From positions 72,881,589 through 72,945,588 of the forward strand of contig OZ021733.1 in assembly GCA_963978545.1 (NCBI GenBank): a DNA stretch of 64,000 nucleotides. The letters are read 5' to 3'. Each line of letters begins with the position of its first letter. The first letter of the stretch is position 1. Origin of the DNA: Linyphia triangularis. Taxonomy: Eukaryota > Arthropoda > Arachnida > Araneae > Linyphiidae. The translations under genes were made by a program, and so were the position numbers. Positions 12,065 to 25,340 of this stretch are shown here, piece by piece. A model generated the notes under the pieces. That model was given only the letters and a program-made list of their open reading frames with translations. It was not told where the DNA came from and ran no database searches.

Positions 12065-14449
12065 ACTTTCTGAACGTCAATTTAGAAAAGTTCTATTTCC
12101 AAAATGATTGAAGTATTTATTTTAAAAACTATTCTGCATAGTAGTTTAAGTTTAAAATTATTAAATACTAGCGAAGTTATCTTTTTTTGAAATTTTTTTT
12201 AGTTTTCGAAACAGATTTTAAAAGGCATTTTTTTGACGTTTCATGAGAAAAGTGCTAAGTGTAAAATGATTGATGTTTTTAAATAAAAAACTAGCTTGTA
12301 TTACAATTTAATTCTAAATTGATACAATACTAGGAAAATTTGCAATTTTTGAACTTTTTTTCAGTTTTTGACCCAAAGATTTCCAAACACCCTTTTTTCA
12401 TGTTTCATGAGAAAAGTTCTAATTATACAATGATTGCAATTTTTGAGTAAAAAACTGTATTGCCTCGGCCTTAAGGTTCAAAACTATTAAATACAAGTGA
12501 AATTAGCTAATTTTAAGCATTTTTTTTATTTTTCGAAAAAAACTTTTTTTCCGTTTTTACACGTTTCATGAGAAAATCTCTGATTTAAGAATGATTGCAG
12601 TTTCTTATCAAACAACTGCAATTATTGAGAATTTAATTCTGAAATTACTAAAGACTAGTGCTCTTGGGGGTTTTTGATCATTGTATTATTTTGCGACAGA
12701 GCAAATTGCCTTCAAACTTTCTGAACGTCACTTTAGAAAAGTTCTATTTCCAAAATGATTGAAGTATTTATTTTAAAAACTATTCTGCATAGTAGTTTAA
12801 GTTTAAAATTATTAAATACTAGCGAAGTTATCTTTTTTTGAAATTTTTTTTAGTTTTCGAAACAGATTTTAAAAGGCATTTTTTTGACGTTTCATGAGAA
12901 AAGTGCTAAGTGTAAAATGATTGATGTTTTTAAATAAAAAACTAGCTTGTATTACAATTTAATTCTAAATTGATACAATACTAGGAAAATTTGCAATTTT
13001 TGAACTTTTTTTCAGTTTTTGACCCAAAGATTTCCAAACACCCTTTTTTCATGTTTCATGAGAAAAGTTCTAATTATACAATGATTGCAATTTTTGAGAA
13101 AAAACTGTATTGCCTCGGCCATAAGGTTCAAAACTATTAAATACAAGTGAAATTAGCTAATTTTAAGCATTTTTTTTATTTTTCGAAAAAAAAAAATTTT
13201 CCGTTTTTACACGTTTCATGAGAAAATCTCTGATTTAAGAATGATTGCAGTTTCTTATCAAACAACTGCAATTATTGAGAATTTAAATCTGAAATTACTA
13301 AATACTAGTGCTCTTGGGGGTTTTTGATCATTGTATTATTTTGCGACAGAGCAAATTGCGTTAACACTTTCTGAACGACAATTTAGAAAAGTTCTATTTC
13401 CAAAATGATTGAAGTATTTATGTTAAAATCTATTCTGCATAGTAGTTTAAGTTTAAAATTATTAAATACTAGCGAAGTTATCTTTTTTTGAAATTTTTTT
13501 TAGTTTTCGAAACAAAGATTTTAAAAGGCATTTTTTTGACGTTTCATGAGAAAAGTGCTAAGTGTAAAATGATTGATGTTTTTAAATAAAAAACTAGCTT
13601 GTATTTCAATATAATCCTAAATTGATACAATACTAGGAAAATTTCCTATTTTTGAACTTTTTTTCAGTTTTTGACCCAAAGATTTCCAAACACCCTTGTT
13701 TCATGTTTCATGAGAAAAGCTCTAATTATACAATGATTGCAATTTTTGAGTAAAAAACTGTATTGCCTAGGCCATAAGGTTCAAAACTATTAAATACAAG
13801 TGAAATTAGCTAATTTTAAGCATTTTTTTTATTTTTCGAAAAAAAACTTTTTTTCCGTTTTTACACGTTTCATGAGAAAATCTCTGATTTAAGAATGATT
13901 GCAGTTTCTTATCAAACAACTGCAATTATTGAGAATTTAAATCTGAAATGACTAAATACTAGTGCTCTTAAGGGTTTTTGATCATTGTATTATTTTGCGA
14001 CAGAGCAAATTTCGTTAACACTTTCTGAACATCACTTTAGAAAAGTTCTATTTCCAAAATGATTGAAGTATTTATGTTAAAAACTATTCTGCATAGTAGT
14101 TTAAGTTTAAAATTATGAAATACTAGAGAAGTCATCTTTTTTTGAAATTTTTTTTAGTTTTCGAAACAAAGATTTTAAAAGGCATTTTTTTGACGTTTCA
14201 TGAGAAAAGTGCTAAGTGTAAAATGATTGATGTTTTTAAATAAAAAACTAGCTTGTATTACAATTTAATTCTAAATTGATACAATACTAGGAAAATTTGC
14301 AATTTTTTAACTTTTTCCGGTTTTTGACCCAAAGATTTCCAAACACCCTTTTTTCATGTTTCATGAGAAAAGTTCTAATTATACAATGATTGCAATTTTT
14401 GAGTAAAAAACGGTATTGCCTCGGCCGTAAGGTTCAAAACTATTAAATA

Positions 14450-17400
14450 CAAGTGAAATTAGCTAATTTTAAGCATTTTTTTTTTTTCGAAAAAAAACTT
14501 TTTTTCCGTTTTTACACGTTTCATGAGAAAATCTCTGATTTAAGAATGATTGCAGTTTCTTATCAAACAACTGCAATTATTGAGAATTTAAATCTGAAAT
14601 GACTAAATACTAGTGCTCTTAAGGGTTTTTGATCATTGTATTATTTTGCGACAGAGCAAATTGCGTTCACACTTTCTGAACATCACTTTAGAAAAGTTCA
14701 ATTTCCAAAATGATTGAAGTATTTATGTTAAAAATTATTCTGCATAGTAGTTTAAGTTTAAAATTATTAAATACTAGCGAAGTTATCTTTTTTTGAAATT
14801 TTTTTTAGTTTTCGGAACAAAGATTTTAAAAGGCATTTTTTTGACGTTTCATGAGAAAAGTGCTAAGTGTAAAATGATTGATGTTTTTAAATAAAAAACT
14901 AGCTTGTATTACAATATAATTCTAAATTGATACAATACTAGGAAAATTTCCTATTTTTGAACTTTTTTTCAGTTTTTGACCCAAAGATTTCCAAACACCC
15001 TTTTTTCATGTTTCATGAGAAAAGCTCTAATTATACAATGATTGCAATTTTTGAGTAAAAAACTGTATTGCCTAGGCCTTAAGGTTCAAAACTATTAAAT
15101 ACAAGTGAAATTAGCTAATTTTAAGCATTTTTTTTATTTTTTGAAAAAAACTTTTTTTCTGTTTTTACACGTTTCATGAGAAAATCTCTGATTTAAGAAT
15201 GATTGCAGTTTCTTATCAAACAACTGCAATTATTGAGAATTGAAATCTGAAATGACTAAATACTAGTGATCTTGGGGGTTTTTGATCATTGTATTATTTT
15301 GCGACAGAGCAAATTGCGTTCACACTTTCTGAACGTCTATTTAGAAAAGTTCTATTTCCAAAATGATTGAAGTATTTATGTTAAAATCTATTCTGCATAG
15401 TAGTTTAAGTTTAAAATTATTATATACTAGCGAAGTTATCTTTTTTTGAAATTTTTTTTAGTTTTCGAAACAAAGATTTTAAAAGGCATTTTTTTGACGT
15501 TTCATGAGAAAAGTGCTAAGTGTAAAATGATTGATGTTTTTAAATAAAAAACTAGCTTGTATTACAATATAATCCTAAATTGATACAATACTAGGAAAAT
15601 TTCCTATTTTTGAACTTTTTTTCAGTTTTTGACCCAAAGATTTCCAAACACCCTTTTTTCATGTTTCATGAGAAAAGTTATAATTATACAATGATTGCAA
15701 TTTTTGAGTAAAGAACTGTATTGCCTCGGCCTTAAGATTCAAAACTATTAAATACAAGTGAAATTAGCTAATTTTAAGCATTTTTTTTATTTTTCGAAAA
15801 AAACTTTTTCCGTTTTTACACATTTCATGAGAAAATCTCTGATTTAAGAATGATTGCAGTTTCTTATCAAACAACTGCAATTATTGAGAATTTAAATCTG
15901 AAATTACTAAATACTAGTGCTCTTGGGGGTTTTTGATCATTGTATTATTTTGCGACAGAGCAAATTGCGTTCACACTTTCTGAACGTCAATTTAGAAAAG
16001 TTCTATTTCCAAAATGATTGAAGTATTTATGTTAAAATCTATTCTGCATAGTAGTTTAAGTTTAAAATTATTAAATACTAGCTAAATTATCTTTTTTTGA
16101 AATTTTTTTTAGTTTTCGAAACAAAGATTTTAAAAGGCATTTTTTTGACGTTTCATGAGAAAAGTGCTAAGTGTAAAATGATTGATGTTTTTAAATAAAA
16201 AACTAGCTTGCATTACAATTTAATTCTAAATTGATACAATAATAGGAAAATTTCCTATTTTTGAACTTTTTTTCAGTTTTTGACCCAAAGATTTCCAAAC
16301 ACCCTTTTTTCATGTTTCATGAGAAAAGTTCTAATTATACAATGATTGCAATTTTTGAGTAAAAAACTGTATTGCCTCGGCCTTAAGGTTCAAAACTATT
16401 AAATACAAGTGAAATTAGCTAATTTTAAGCATTTTTTTTATTTTTCGAAAAAAAACTTTTTTCCTTTTTTACAAGTTTCATGAGAAAATCTCTTATTTAA
16501 GAATGATTGCAGTTTCTTATCAAACAACTGCAATTATTGAGAATTTAAATCTGACATTACTAAATACTAGTGCTCTTGGGGGTTTTTGATCATTGTATTA
16601 TTTTGCGACAGAGCAAATTGCGTTCACACTTTCTGAACGTCACTTTAGAAAAGTTCTATTTCCAAAATGATTGAAGTATTTATTTTAAAAACTATTCTGC
16701 ATAGTAGTTTAAGTTTAAAATTATTAAATACTAGCGAAGTTATCTTTTTTTGAAATTTTTTTTAGTTTTCGAAACAAAGATTTTAAAAGGCATTTTTTGA
16801 CGTTTTATGAGAAAAGTGCTAAGAGTAGAATGATTGATGTTTTTGAATAAAAAACTAGCATGTATTACAATTTAATTCTAAATTGATACAATACTAGGAA
16901 AATTTGCAATTTTTGAACTTTTTTTCAGTTTTTGACCCAAAGATTTCCAAACACCCTTTTTTCATGTTTCATGAGAAAAGTTCTAATTATACAATGATTG
17001 CAATTTTCGAGTAAAAAACTGTATTGCCTCGGCCTTAAGGTTCAAAACTATTAAATACAAGTGAAATTAGCTAATTTTAAGCATTTTTTTTATTTTTCGT
17101 AAAAAACTTTTTCCGTTTTTACACATTTCATGAGAAAATCTCTGATTTAAGAATGATTGCAGTTTCTTATCAAACAACTGCAATTATTGAGAATTGAAAT
17201 CTGAAATGACTAAATACTAGTGCTCTTCGGGGATTTTGATCATTGTATTATTTTGCGACAGAGCAAATTGCGTTCACACTTTCTGAACGTCACTTTAGAA
17301 AAGTTCTATTTCCAAAATGATTGAAGTATTTATTTTAAAAACTATTCTGCATAGTAGTTTAAGTTTAAAATTATTAAATACTAGCGAAGTTATCTTTTTT

Positions 17401-18370
17401 TGAAATTTTTTTTAGTTTTCGAAAAAAAAATTTTAAAAGGCAATTTTTTGACGTTTCATGAGAAAAGTGCTAAGTGTAAAATGATTGATGTTTTTAAATA
17501 AAAAACTAGCTTGTATTACAATTTAATTCTAAATTGATACAATACTAGGAAAATTTGCAATTTTTGAACTTTTTTTCAGTTTTTGACCCAAAGATTTCCA
17601 AACACCCTTTTTTCATGTTTCATGAGAAAAGTTCTAATTATACAATGATTGCAATTTTTGAGTAAAGAACTGTATTGCCTAGGCCTGAAGGTTCAAAATT
17701 ATTAAACACAAGTGAAATTAGCTAATTATAAGCATTTTTTTTATTTTTTGAAAAAAACTTTTTTTCTGTTTTTACACGTTTCATGAGAAAATCTCTGATT
17801 TAAGAATGATTGCAGTTTCTTATCAAACAACTGCAATTATTGAGAATTTAAATCTGAAATTACTAAATACTAGTGCTCTAGGGGGTTTTTGATCATTGTA
17901 TTATTTTGCGACAGAGCAAATTGCGTTCACACTTTCTGAACGTCACTTTAGAAAAGTTCTATTTCCAAAATGATTGAAGTATTTATTTTAAAAACTATTC
18001 TGCATAGTAGTTTAAGTTTAAAATTATTAAATACTAGCGAAGTTATCTTTGTTTGAAATTTTTTTTAGTTTTCGAAACAAAAATTTTAAAAGGCATTTTT
18101 TTGACGTTTCATGAGAAAAGTGCTAAGTGTAAAATGATTGATGTTTTTAAATAAAAAACTAGCTTGTATTACAATATAATTCTAAATTGATACAATAATA
18201 GGAAAATTTCCTATTTTTGAACTTTTTTTCAGTTTTTGACCCAAAGATTTCCAAACACCCTTTTTTCATGTTTCATGAGAAAAGCTCTAATTATACAATG
18301 ATTGCAATTTTTGAGTAAAGAACTGTATTGCCTAGGCCTGAAGGTTCAAAATTATTAAACACAAGTGAAA
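14450..18370 (+). repeat. Array block 2: first copy of a 4-5 kb duplication
   Basis: Phase marks lie at 14615, 15268, 15919, 16572, 17222 and 17875. Shared rare markers show it is the partner of block 4: CTCTTAAGG at 14615/19832, GTGATCTT at 15268/20485, CTGACATTAC before 16572/22439, and TTTTATGAG with ACTAGCATG near 16800/22670. The offset is 5217 bp up to about 15.96 kb and 5867 bp after that. Confidence 0.85.
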
Positions 18371-19669
18371 TTAGCTAATTTTAAGCATTTTTTTTATTTT
18401 TCAAAAAAAACTTTTTTTCTGTTTTTACACGTTTCATGAGAAAATCTCTGATTTAAGAATGATTGCAGTTTCTTATCAAACAACTGCAATTATTGAGAAT
18501 TTAAATCTGAAATTACTAAATACTAGTGCTCTTGGGGTTTTTTGATCATTGTATTATTTTGCGACAGAGCAAATTGCGTTCACACTTTCTGAACGTCACT
18601 TTAGAAAAGTTATATTTCCAAAATGATTGAAGTATTTATTTTAAAAACTATTCTGCATAGTAGTTTAAGTTTAAAATTATTAAATACTAGCGAAGTTATC
18701 TTTGTTTGAAATTTTTTTTAGTTTTCGAAACAAAAATTTTAAAAGGCATTTTTTTGACGTTTCATGAGAAAAGTGCTAAGTGTAAAATGATTGATGTTTT
18801 TAAATAAAAAACTAGCTTGTATTACAATATAATTCTAAATTGATACAATAATAGGAAAATTTCCTATTTTTGAACTTTTTTTCAGTTTTTGACCCAAAGA
18901 TTTCCAAACACCCTTTTTTCATGTTTCATGAGAAAAGCTCTAATTATACAATGATTGCAATTTTTGAGTAAAGAACTGTATTGCCTAGGCCTGAAGGTTC
19001 AAAATTATTAAACACAAGTGAAATTAGCTAATTTTAAGCATTTTTTTTATTTTTCAAAAAAAACTTTTTTTCTGTTTTTACACGTTTCATGAGAAAATCT
19101 CTGATTTAAGAATGATTGCAGTTTCTTATCAAACAACTGCAATTATTGAGAATTTAAATCTGAAATTACTAAATACTAGTGCTCTTGGGGGTTTTTGATC
19201 ATTGTATTATTTTGCGACAGAGCAAATTGCGTTCACACTTTCTGAACGTCACTTTAGAAAAGCTCTATTTCCAAAATGATTGAAGTATTTATGTTAAAAC
19301 TATTCTGCATAGTAGTTTAAGTTTAAAATTATTAAATACTAGCGAAGTTATCTTTGTTTGAAATTTTTTTTAGTTTTCGAAACAAAAATTTTAAAAGGCA
19401 TTTTTTTGACGTTTCATGAGAAAAGTGCTAAGTGTAAAATGATTGATGTTTTTAAATAAAAAACTAGCTTGTATTACAATTTAATTCTAAATTGATACAA
19501 TACTAGGAAAATTTGCAATTTTTGAACTTTTTTTCAGTTTTTGACCCAAAGATTTCCAAACACCCTTTTTTCATGTTTCATGAGAAAAGTTCTAATTATA
19601 CAATGATTGCAATTTTCGAGTAAAAAACTGTATTGCCTCGGCCTTAAGGTTCAAAACTATTAAATACAA
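18371..19669 (+). repeat. Array block 3: linker monomers
   Basis: Phase marks lie at 18528 and 19181. Both monomers are of the TCTTTGTTTG, GAAAGGTT-free type with CCTGAAGG in C of the first. The second has AAAGCTCTATTT and the short TTAAAACTATTC form, a type that reappears at 21136, 27660, 34185, 38752, 50537 and 58368. Confidence 0.7.
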
Positions 19670-22600
19670 GTGAAATTAGCTAATTTTAAGCATTTTTTTT
19701 TTTTCGAAAAAAAACTTTTTTTCCGTTTTTACACGTTTCATGAGAAAATCTCTGATTTAAGAATGATTGCAGTTTCTTATCAAACAACTGCAATTATTGA
19801 GAATTTAAATCTGAAATGACTAAATACTAGTGCTCTTAAGGGTTTTTGATCATTGTATTATTTTGCGACAGAGCAAATTGCGTTCACACTTTCTGAACAT
19901 CACTTTAGAAAAGTTCAATTTCCAAAATGATTGAAGTATTTATGTTAAAAATTATTCTGCATAGTAGTTTAAGTTTAAAATTATTAAATACTAGCGAAGT
20001 TATCTTTTTTTGAAATTTTTTTTAGTTTTCGAAACAAAGATTTTAAAAGGCATTTTTTTGACGTTTCATGAGAAAAGTGCTAAGTGTAAAATGATTGATG
20101 TTTTTAAATAAAAAACTAGCTTGTATTACAATATAATTCTAAATTGATACAATACTAGGAAAATTTCCTATTTTTGAACTTTTTTTCAGTTTTTGACCCA
20201 AAGATTTCCAAACACCCTTTTTTCATGTTTCATGAGAAAAGCTCTAATTATACAATGATTGCAATTTTTGAGTAAAAAACTGTATTGCCTAGGCCTTAAG
20301 GTTCAAAACTATTAAATACAAGTGAAATTAGCTAATTTTAAGCATTTTTTTTATTTTTTGAAAAAAACTTTTTTTCTGTTTTTACACGTTTCATGAGAAA
20401 ATCTCTGATTTAAGAATGATTGCAGTTTCTTATCAAACAACTGCAATTATTGAGAATTGAAATCTGAAATGACTAAATACTAGTGATCTTGGGGGTTTTT
20501 GATCATTGTATTATTTTGCAACAGAGCAAATTGCGTTCACACTTTCTGAACGTCTATTTAGAAAAGTTCTATTTCCAAAATGATTGAAGTATTTATGTTA
20601 AAATCTATTCTGCATAGTAGTTTAAGTTTAAAATTATTATATACTAGCGAAGTTATCTTTTTTTGAAATTTTTTTTAGTTTTCGAAACAAAGATTTTAAA
20701 AGGCATTTTTTTGACGTTTCATGAGAAAAGTGCTAAGTGTAAAATGATTGATGTTTTTAAATAAAAAACTAGCTTGTATTACAATATAATCCTAAATTGA
20801 TACAATACTAGGAAAATTTCCTATTTTTGAACTTTTTTTCAGTTTTTGACCCAAAGATTTCCAAACACCCTTTTTTCATGTTTCATGAGAAAAGTTATAA
20901 TTATACAATGATTGCAATTTTTGAGTAAAGAACTGTATTGCCTCGGCCTTAAGATTCAAAACTATTAAATACAAGTGAAATTAGCTAATTTTAAGCATTT
21001 TTTTTATTTTTCGAAAAAAACTTTTTCCGTTTTTACACATTTCATGAGAAAATCTCTGATTTAAGAATGATTGCAGTTTCTTATCAAACAACTGCAATTA
21101 TTGAGAATTTAAATCTGAAATTACTAAATACTAGTGCTCTTGGGGGTTTTTGATCATTGTATTATTTTGCGACAGAGCAAATTGCGTTCACACTTTCTGA
21201 ACGTCACTTTAGAAAAGCTCTATTTCCAAAATGATTGAAGTATTTATGTTAAAACTATTCTGCATAGTAGTTTAAGTTTAAAATTATTAAATACTAGCGA
21301 AGTTATCTTTGTTTGAAATTTTTTTTAGTTTTCGAAACAAAAATTTTAAAAGGCAATTTTTTGACGTTTCATGAGAAAAGTGCTAAGTGTAAAATGATTG
21401 ATGTTTTTAAATAAAAAACTAGCTTGTATTACAATTTAATTCTAAATTGATACAATACTAGGAAAATTTGCAATTTTTGAACTTTTTTTCAGTTTTTGAC
21501 TCAAAGATTTCCAAACACCCTTTTTTCATGTTTCATGAGAAAAGTTCTAATTATACAATGATTGCAATTTTCGAGTAAAAAACTGTAATGCCTCGGCCTT
21601 AAGGTTCAAAACTATTAAATACAAGTGAAATTAGCTAATTTTAAGCATTTTTTTTATTTTTCGTAAAAAACTTTTTCCGTTTTTACACATTTCATGAGAA
21701 AATCTCTGATTTAAGAATGATAGCAGTTTCTTATCAAACAACTGCAATTATTGAGAATTGAAATCTGAAATGACTAAATACTAGTGCTCTTGGGGGTTTT
21801 TGATCATTGTATTATTTTGCGACAGAGCAAATTGCGTTCACACTTTCTGAACGTCAATTTAGAAAAGTTCTATTTCCAAAATGATTGAAGTATTTATGTT
21901 AAAATCTATTCTGCATAGTAGTTTAAGTTTAAAATTATTAAATACTAGCTAAATTATCTTTTTTTGAAATTTTTTTTAGTTTTCGAAACAAAGATTTTAA
22001 AAGGCATTTTTTTGACGTTTCATGAGAAAAGTGCTAAGTGTAAAATGATTGATGTTTTTAAATAAAAAACTAGCTTGCATTACAATTTAATTCTAAATTG
22101 ATACAATAATAGGAAAATTTCCTATTTTTGAACTTTTTTTCAGTTTTTGACCCAAAGATTTCCAAACACCCTTTTTTCATGTTTCATGAGAAAAGTTCTA
22201 ATTATACAATGATTGCAATTTTTGAGTAAAAAACTGTATTGCCTCGGCCTTAAGGTTCAAAACTATTAAATACAAGTGAAATTAGCTAATTTTAAGCATT
22301 TTTTTTATTTTTCGAAAAAAAACTTTTTTCCTTTTTTACAAGTTTCATGAGAAAATCTCTTATTTAAGAATGATTGCAGTTTCTTATCAAACAACTGCAA
22401 TTATTGAGAATTTAAATCTGACATTACTAAATACTAGTGCTCTTGGGGGTTTTTGATCATTGTATTATTTTGCGACAGAGCAAATTGCGTTCACACTTTC
22501 TGAACGTCACTTTAGAAAAGTTCTATTTCCAAAATGATTGAAGTATTTATTTTAAAAACTATTCTGCATAGTAGTTTAAGTTTAAAATTATTAAATACTA

Positions 22601-24237
22601 GCGAAGTTATCTTTTTTTGAAATTTTTTTTAGTTTTCGAAACAAAGATTTTAAAAGGCATTTTTTGACGTTTTATGAGAAAAGTGCTAAGAGTAGAATGA
22701 TTGATGTTTTTGAATAAAAAACTAGCATGTATTACAATTTAATTCTAAATTGATACAATACTAGGAAAATTTGCAATTTTTGAACTTTTTTTCAGTTTTT
22801 GACCCAAAGATTTCCAAACACCCTTTTTTCATGTTTCATGAGAAAAGTTCTAATTATACAATGATTGCAATTTTCGAGTAAAAAACTGTATTGCCTCGGC
22901 CTTAAGGTTCAAAACTATTAAATACAAGTGAAATTAGCTAATTTTAAGCATTTTTTTTATTTTTCGTAAAAAACTTTTTCCGTTTTTACACATTTCATGA
23001 GAAAATCTCTGATTTAAGAATGATTGCAGTTTCTTATCAAACAACTGCAATTATTGAGAATTGAAATCTGAAATGACTAAATACTAGTGCTCTTGGGGGA
23101 TTTTGATCATTGTATTATTTTGCGACAGAGCAAATTGCGTTCACACTTTCTGAACGTCACTTTAGAAAAGTTCTATTTCCAAAATGATTGAAGTATTTAT
23201 TTTAAAAACTATTCTGCATAGTAGTTTAAGTTTAAAATTATTAAATACTAGCGAAGTTATCTTTTTTTGAAATTTTTTTTAGTTTTCGAAAAAAAAATTT
23301 TAAAAGGCAATTTTTTGACGTTTCATGAGAAAAGTGCTAAGTGTAAAATGATTGATGTTTTTAAATAAAAAACTAGCTTGTATTACAATTTAATTCTAAA
23401 TTGATACAATACTAGGAAAATTTGCAATTTTTGAACTTTTTTTCAGTTTTTGACCCAAAGATTTCCAAACACCCTTTTTTCATGTTTCATGAGAAAAGTT
23501 CTAATTATACAATGATTGCAATTTTTGAGTAAAGAACTGTATTGCCTAGGCCTGAAGGTTCAAAATTATTAAACACAAGTGAAATTAGCTAATTATAAGC
23601 ATTTTTTTTATTTTTTGAAAAAAACTTTTTTTCTGTTTTTACACGTTTCATGAGAAAATCTCTGATTTAAGAATGATTGCAGTTTCTTATCAAACAACTG
23701 CAATTATTGAGAATTTAAATCTGAAATTACTAAATACTAGTGCTCTAGGGGGTTTTTGATCATTGTATTATTTTGCGACAGAGCAAATTGCGTTCACACT
23801 TTCTGAACGTCACTTTAGAAAAGTTCTATTTCCAAAATGATTGAAGTATTTATTTTAAAAACTATTCTGCATAGTAGTTTAAGTTTAAAATTATTAAATA
23901 CTAGCGAAGTTATCTTTGTTTGAAATTTTTTTTAGTTTTCGAAACAAAAATTTTAAAAGGCATTTTTTTGACGTTTCATGAGAAAAGTGCTAAGTGTAAA
24001 ATGATTGATGTTTTTAAATAAAAAACTAGCTTGTATTACAATATAATGTTAAATTGATACAATAATAGGAAAATTTCCTATTTTTGAACTTTTTTTCAGT
24101 TTTTGACCCAAAGATTTCCAAACACCCTTTTTTCATGTTTCATGAGAAAAGCTCTAATTATACAATGATTGCAATTTTTGAGTAAAGAACTGTATTGCCT
24201 AGGCCTGAAGGTTCAAAATTATTAAACACAAGTGAAA
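19670..24237 (+). repeat. Array block 4: second copy, with one extra monomer
   Basis: Phase marks lie at 19832, 20485, 21136, 21786, 22439, 23089 and 23742. It matches block 2 in order and in rare variants. An additional monomer of about 650 bp (about 21.2-21.85 kb) is present here and absent from block 2, which explains the change of offset from 5217 to 5867. Confidence 0.85.
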
Positions 24238-25340
24238 TTAGCTAATTATAAGCATTTTTTTTATTTTTTGAAAAAAACTTTTTTTCTGTTTTTACACGTT
24301 TCATGAGAAAATCTCTGATTTAAGAATGATTGCAGTTTCTTATCAAACAACTGCAATTATTGAGAATTTAAATCTGAAATTACTAAATACTAGTGCTCTA
24401 GGGGGTTTTTGATCATTGTATTATTTTGCGACAGAGCAAATTGCGTTCACACTTTCTGAACGTCACTTTAGAAAAGTTCTATTTCCAAAATGATTGAAGT
24501 ATTTATTTTAAAAACTATTCTGCATAGTAGTTTAAGTTTAAAATTATTAAATACTAGCGAAGTTATCTTTGTTTGAAATTTTTTTTAGTTTTCGAAACAA
24601 AAATTTTAAAAGGCATTTTTTTGACGTTTCATGAGAAAAGTGCTAAGTGTAAAATGATTGATGTTTTTAAATAAAAAACTAGCTTGTATTACAATATAAT
24701 TCTAAATTGATACAATAATAGGAAAATTTCCTATTTTTGAACTTTTTTTCAGTTTTTGACCCAAAGATTTCCAAACACCCTTTTTTCATGTTTCATGAGA
24801 AAAGCTCTAATTATACAATGATTGCAATTTTTGAGTAAAGAACTGTATTGCCTAGGCCTGAAGGTTCAAAATTATTAAACACAAGTGAAATTAGCTAATT
24901 TTAAGCATTTTTTTTATTTTTCAAAAAAAACTTTTTTTCTGTTTTTACACGTTTCATGAGAAAATCTCTGATTTAAGAATGATTGCAGTTTCTTATCAAA
25001 CAACTGCAATTATTGAGAATTTAAATCTGAAATTACTAAATACTAGTGCTCTTGGGGGTTTTTGATCATTGTATTATTTTGCGACAGAGCAAATTGCGTT
25101 CACACTTTCTGAACGTCACTTTAGAAAAGTTCTATTTCCAAAATGATTGAAGTATTTATTTTAAAAACTATTCTGCATAGTAGTTTAAGTTTAAAATTAT
25201 TAAATACTAGCAAAGTTATCTTTTTTTGAAATTTTTTTTAGTTTTCGAAAAAAAATTTTTAAAAGGCAATTTTTTGACGTTTCATGAGAAAAGTGCTAAG
25301 TGTAAAATGATTGATGTTTTTAAATAAAAAACTAGCTTGT
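24238..25340 (+). repeat. Array block 5: monomers before the large duplication
   Basis: Phase marks lie at 24395 (CTCTAGGGG type) and 25048 (TAGCAAAG type). The block ends where homology with 48219 onward begins. Confidence 0.7.

Larger units (their letters stand above)
8165..14449 (+). repeat. Array block 1: left edge, heterogeneous monomers
   Basis: Phase marks lie at 8741, 9395, 10048, 10702, 11355, 12009, 12660, 13310 and 13964. Monomers here carry many private changes, for example CAAAAATGTTTG near 8831, a three-base loss in the CGAAACAAAG motif in the monomers after 12009 and 12660, and AACTTTTTCCGG near 14310. The first monomer is cut inside subunit A. Confidence 0.85.
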
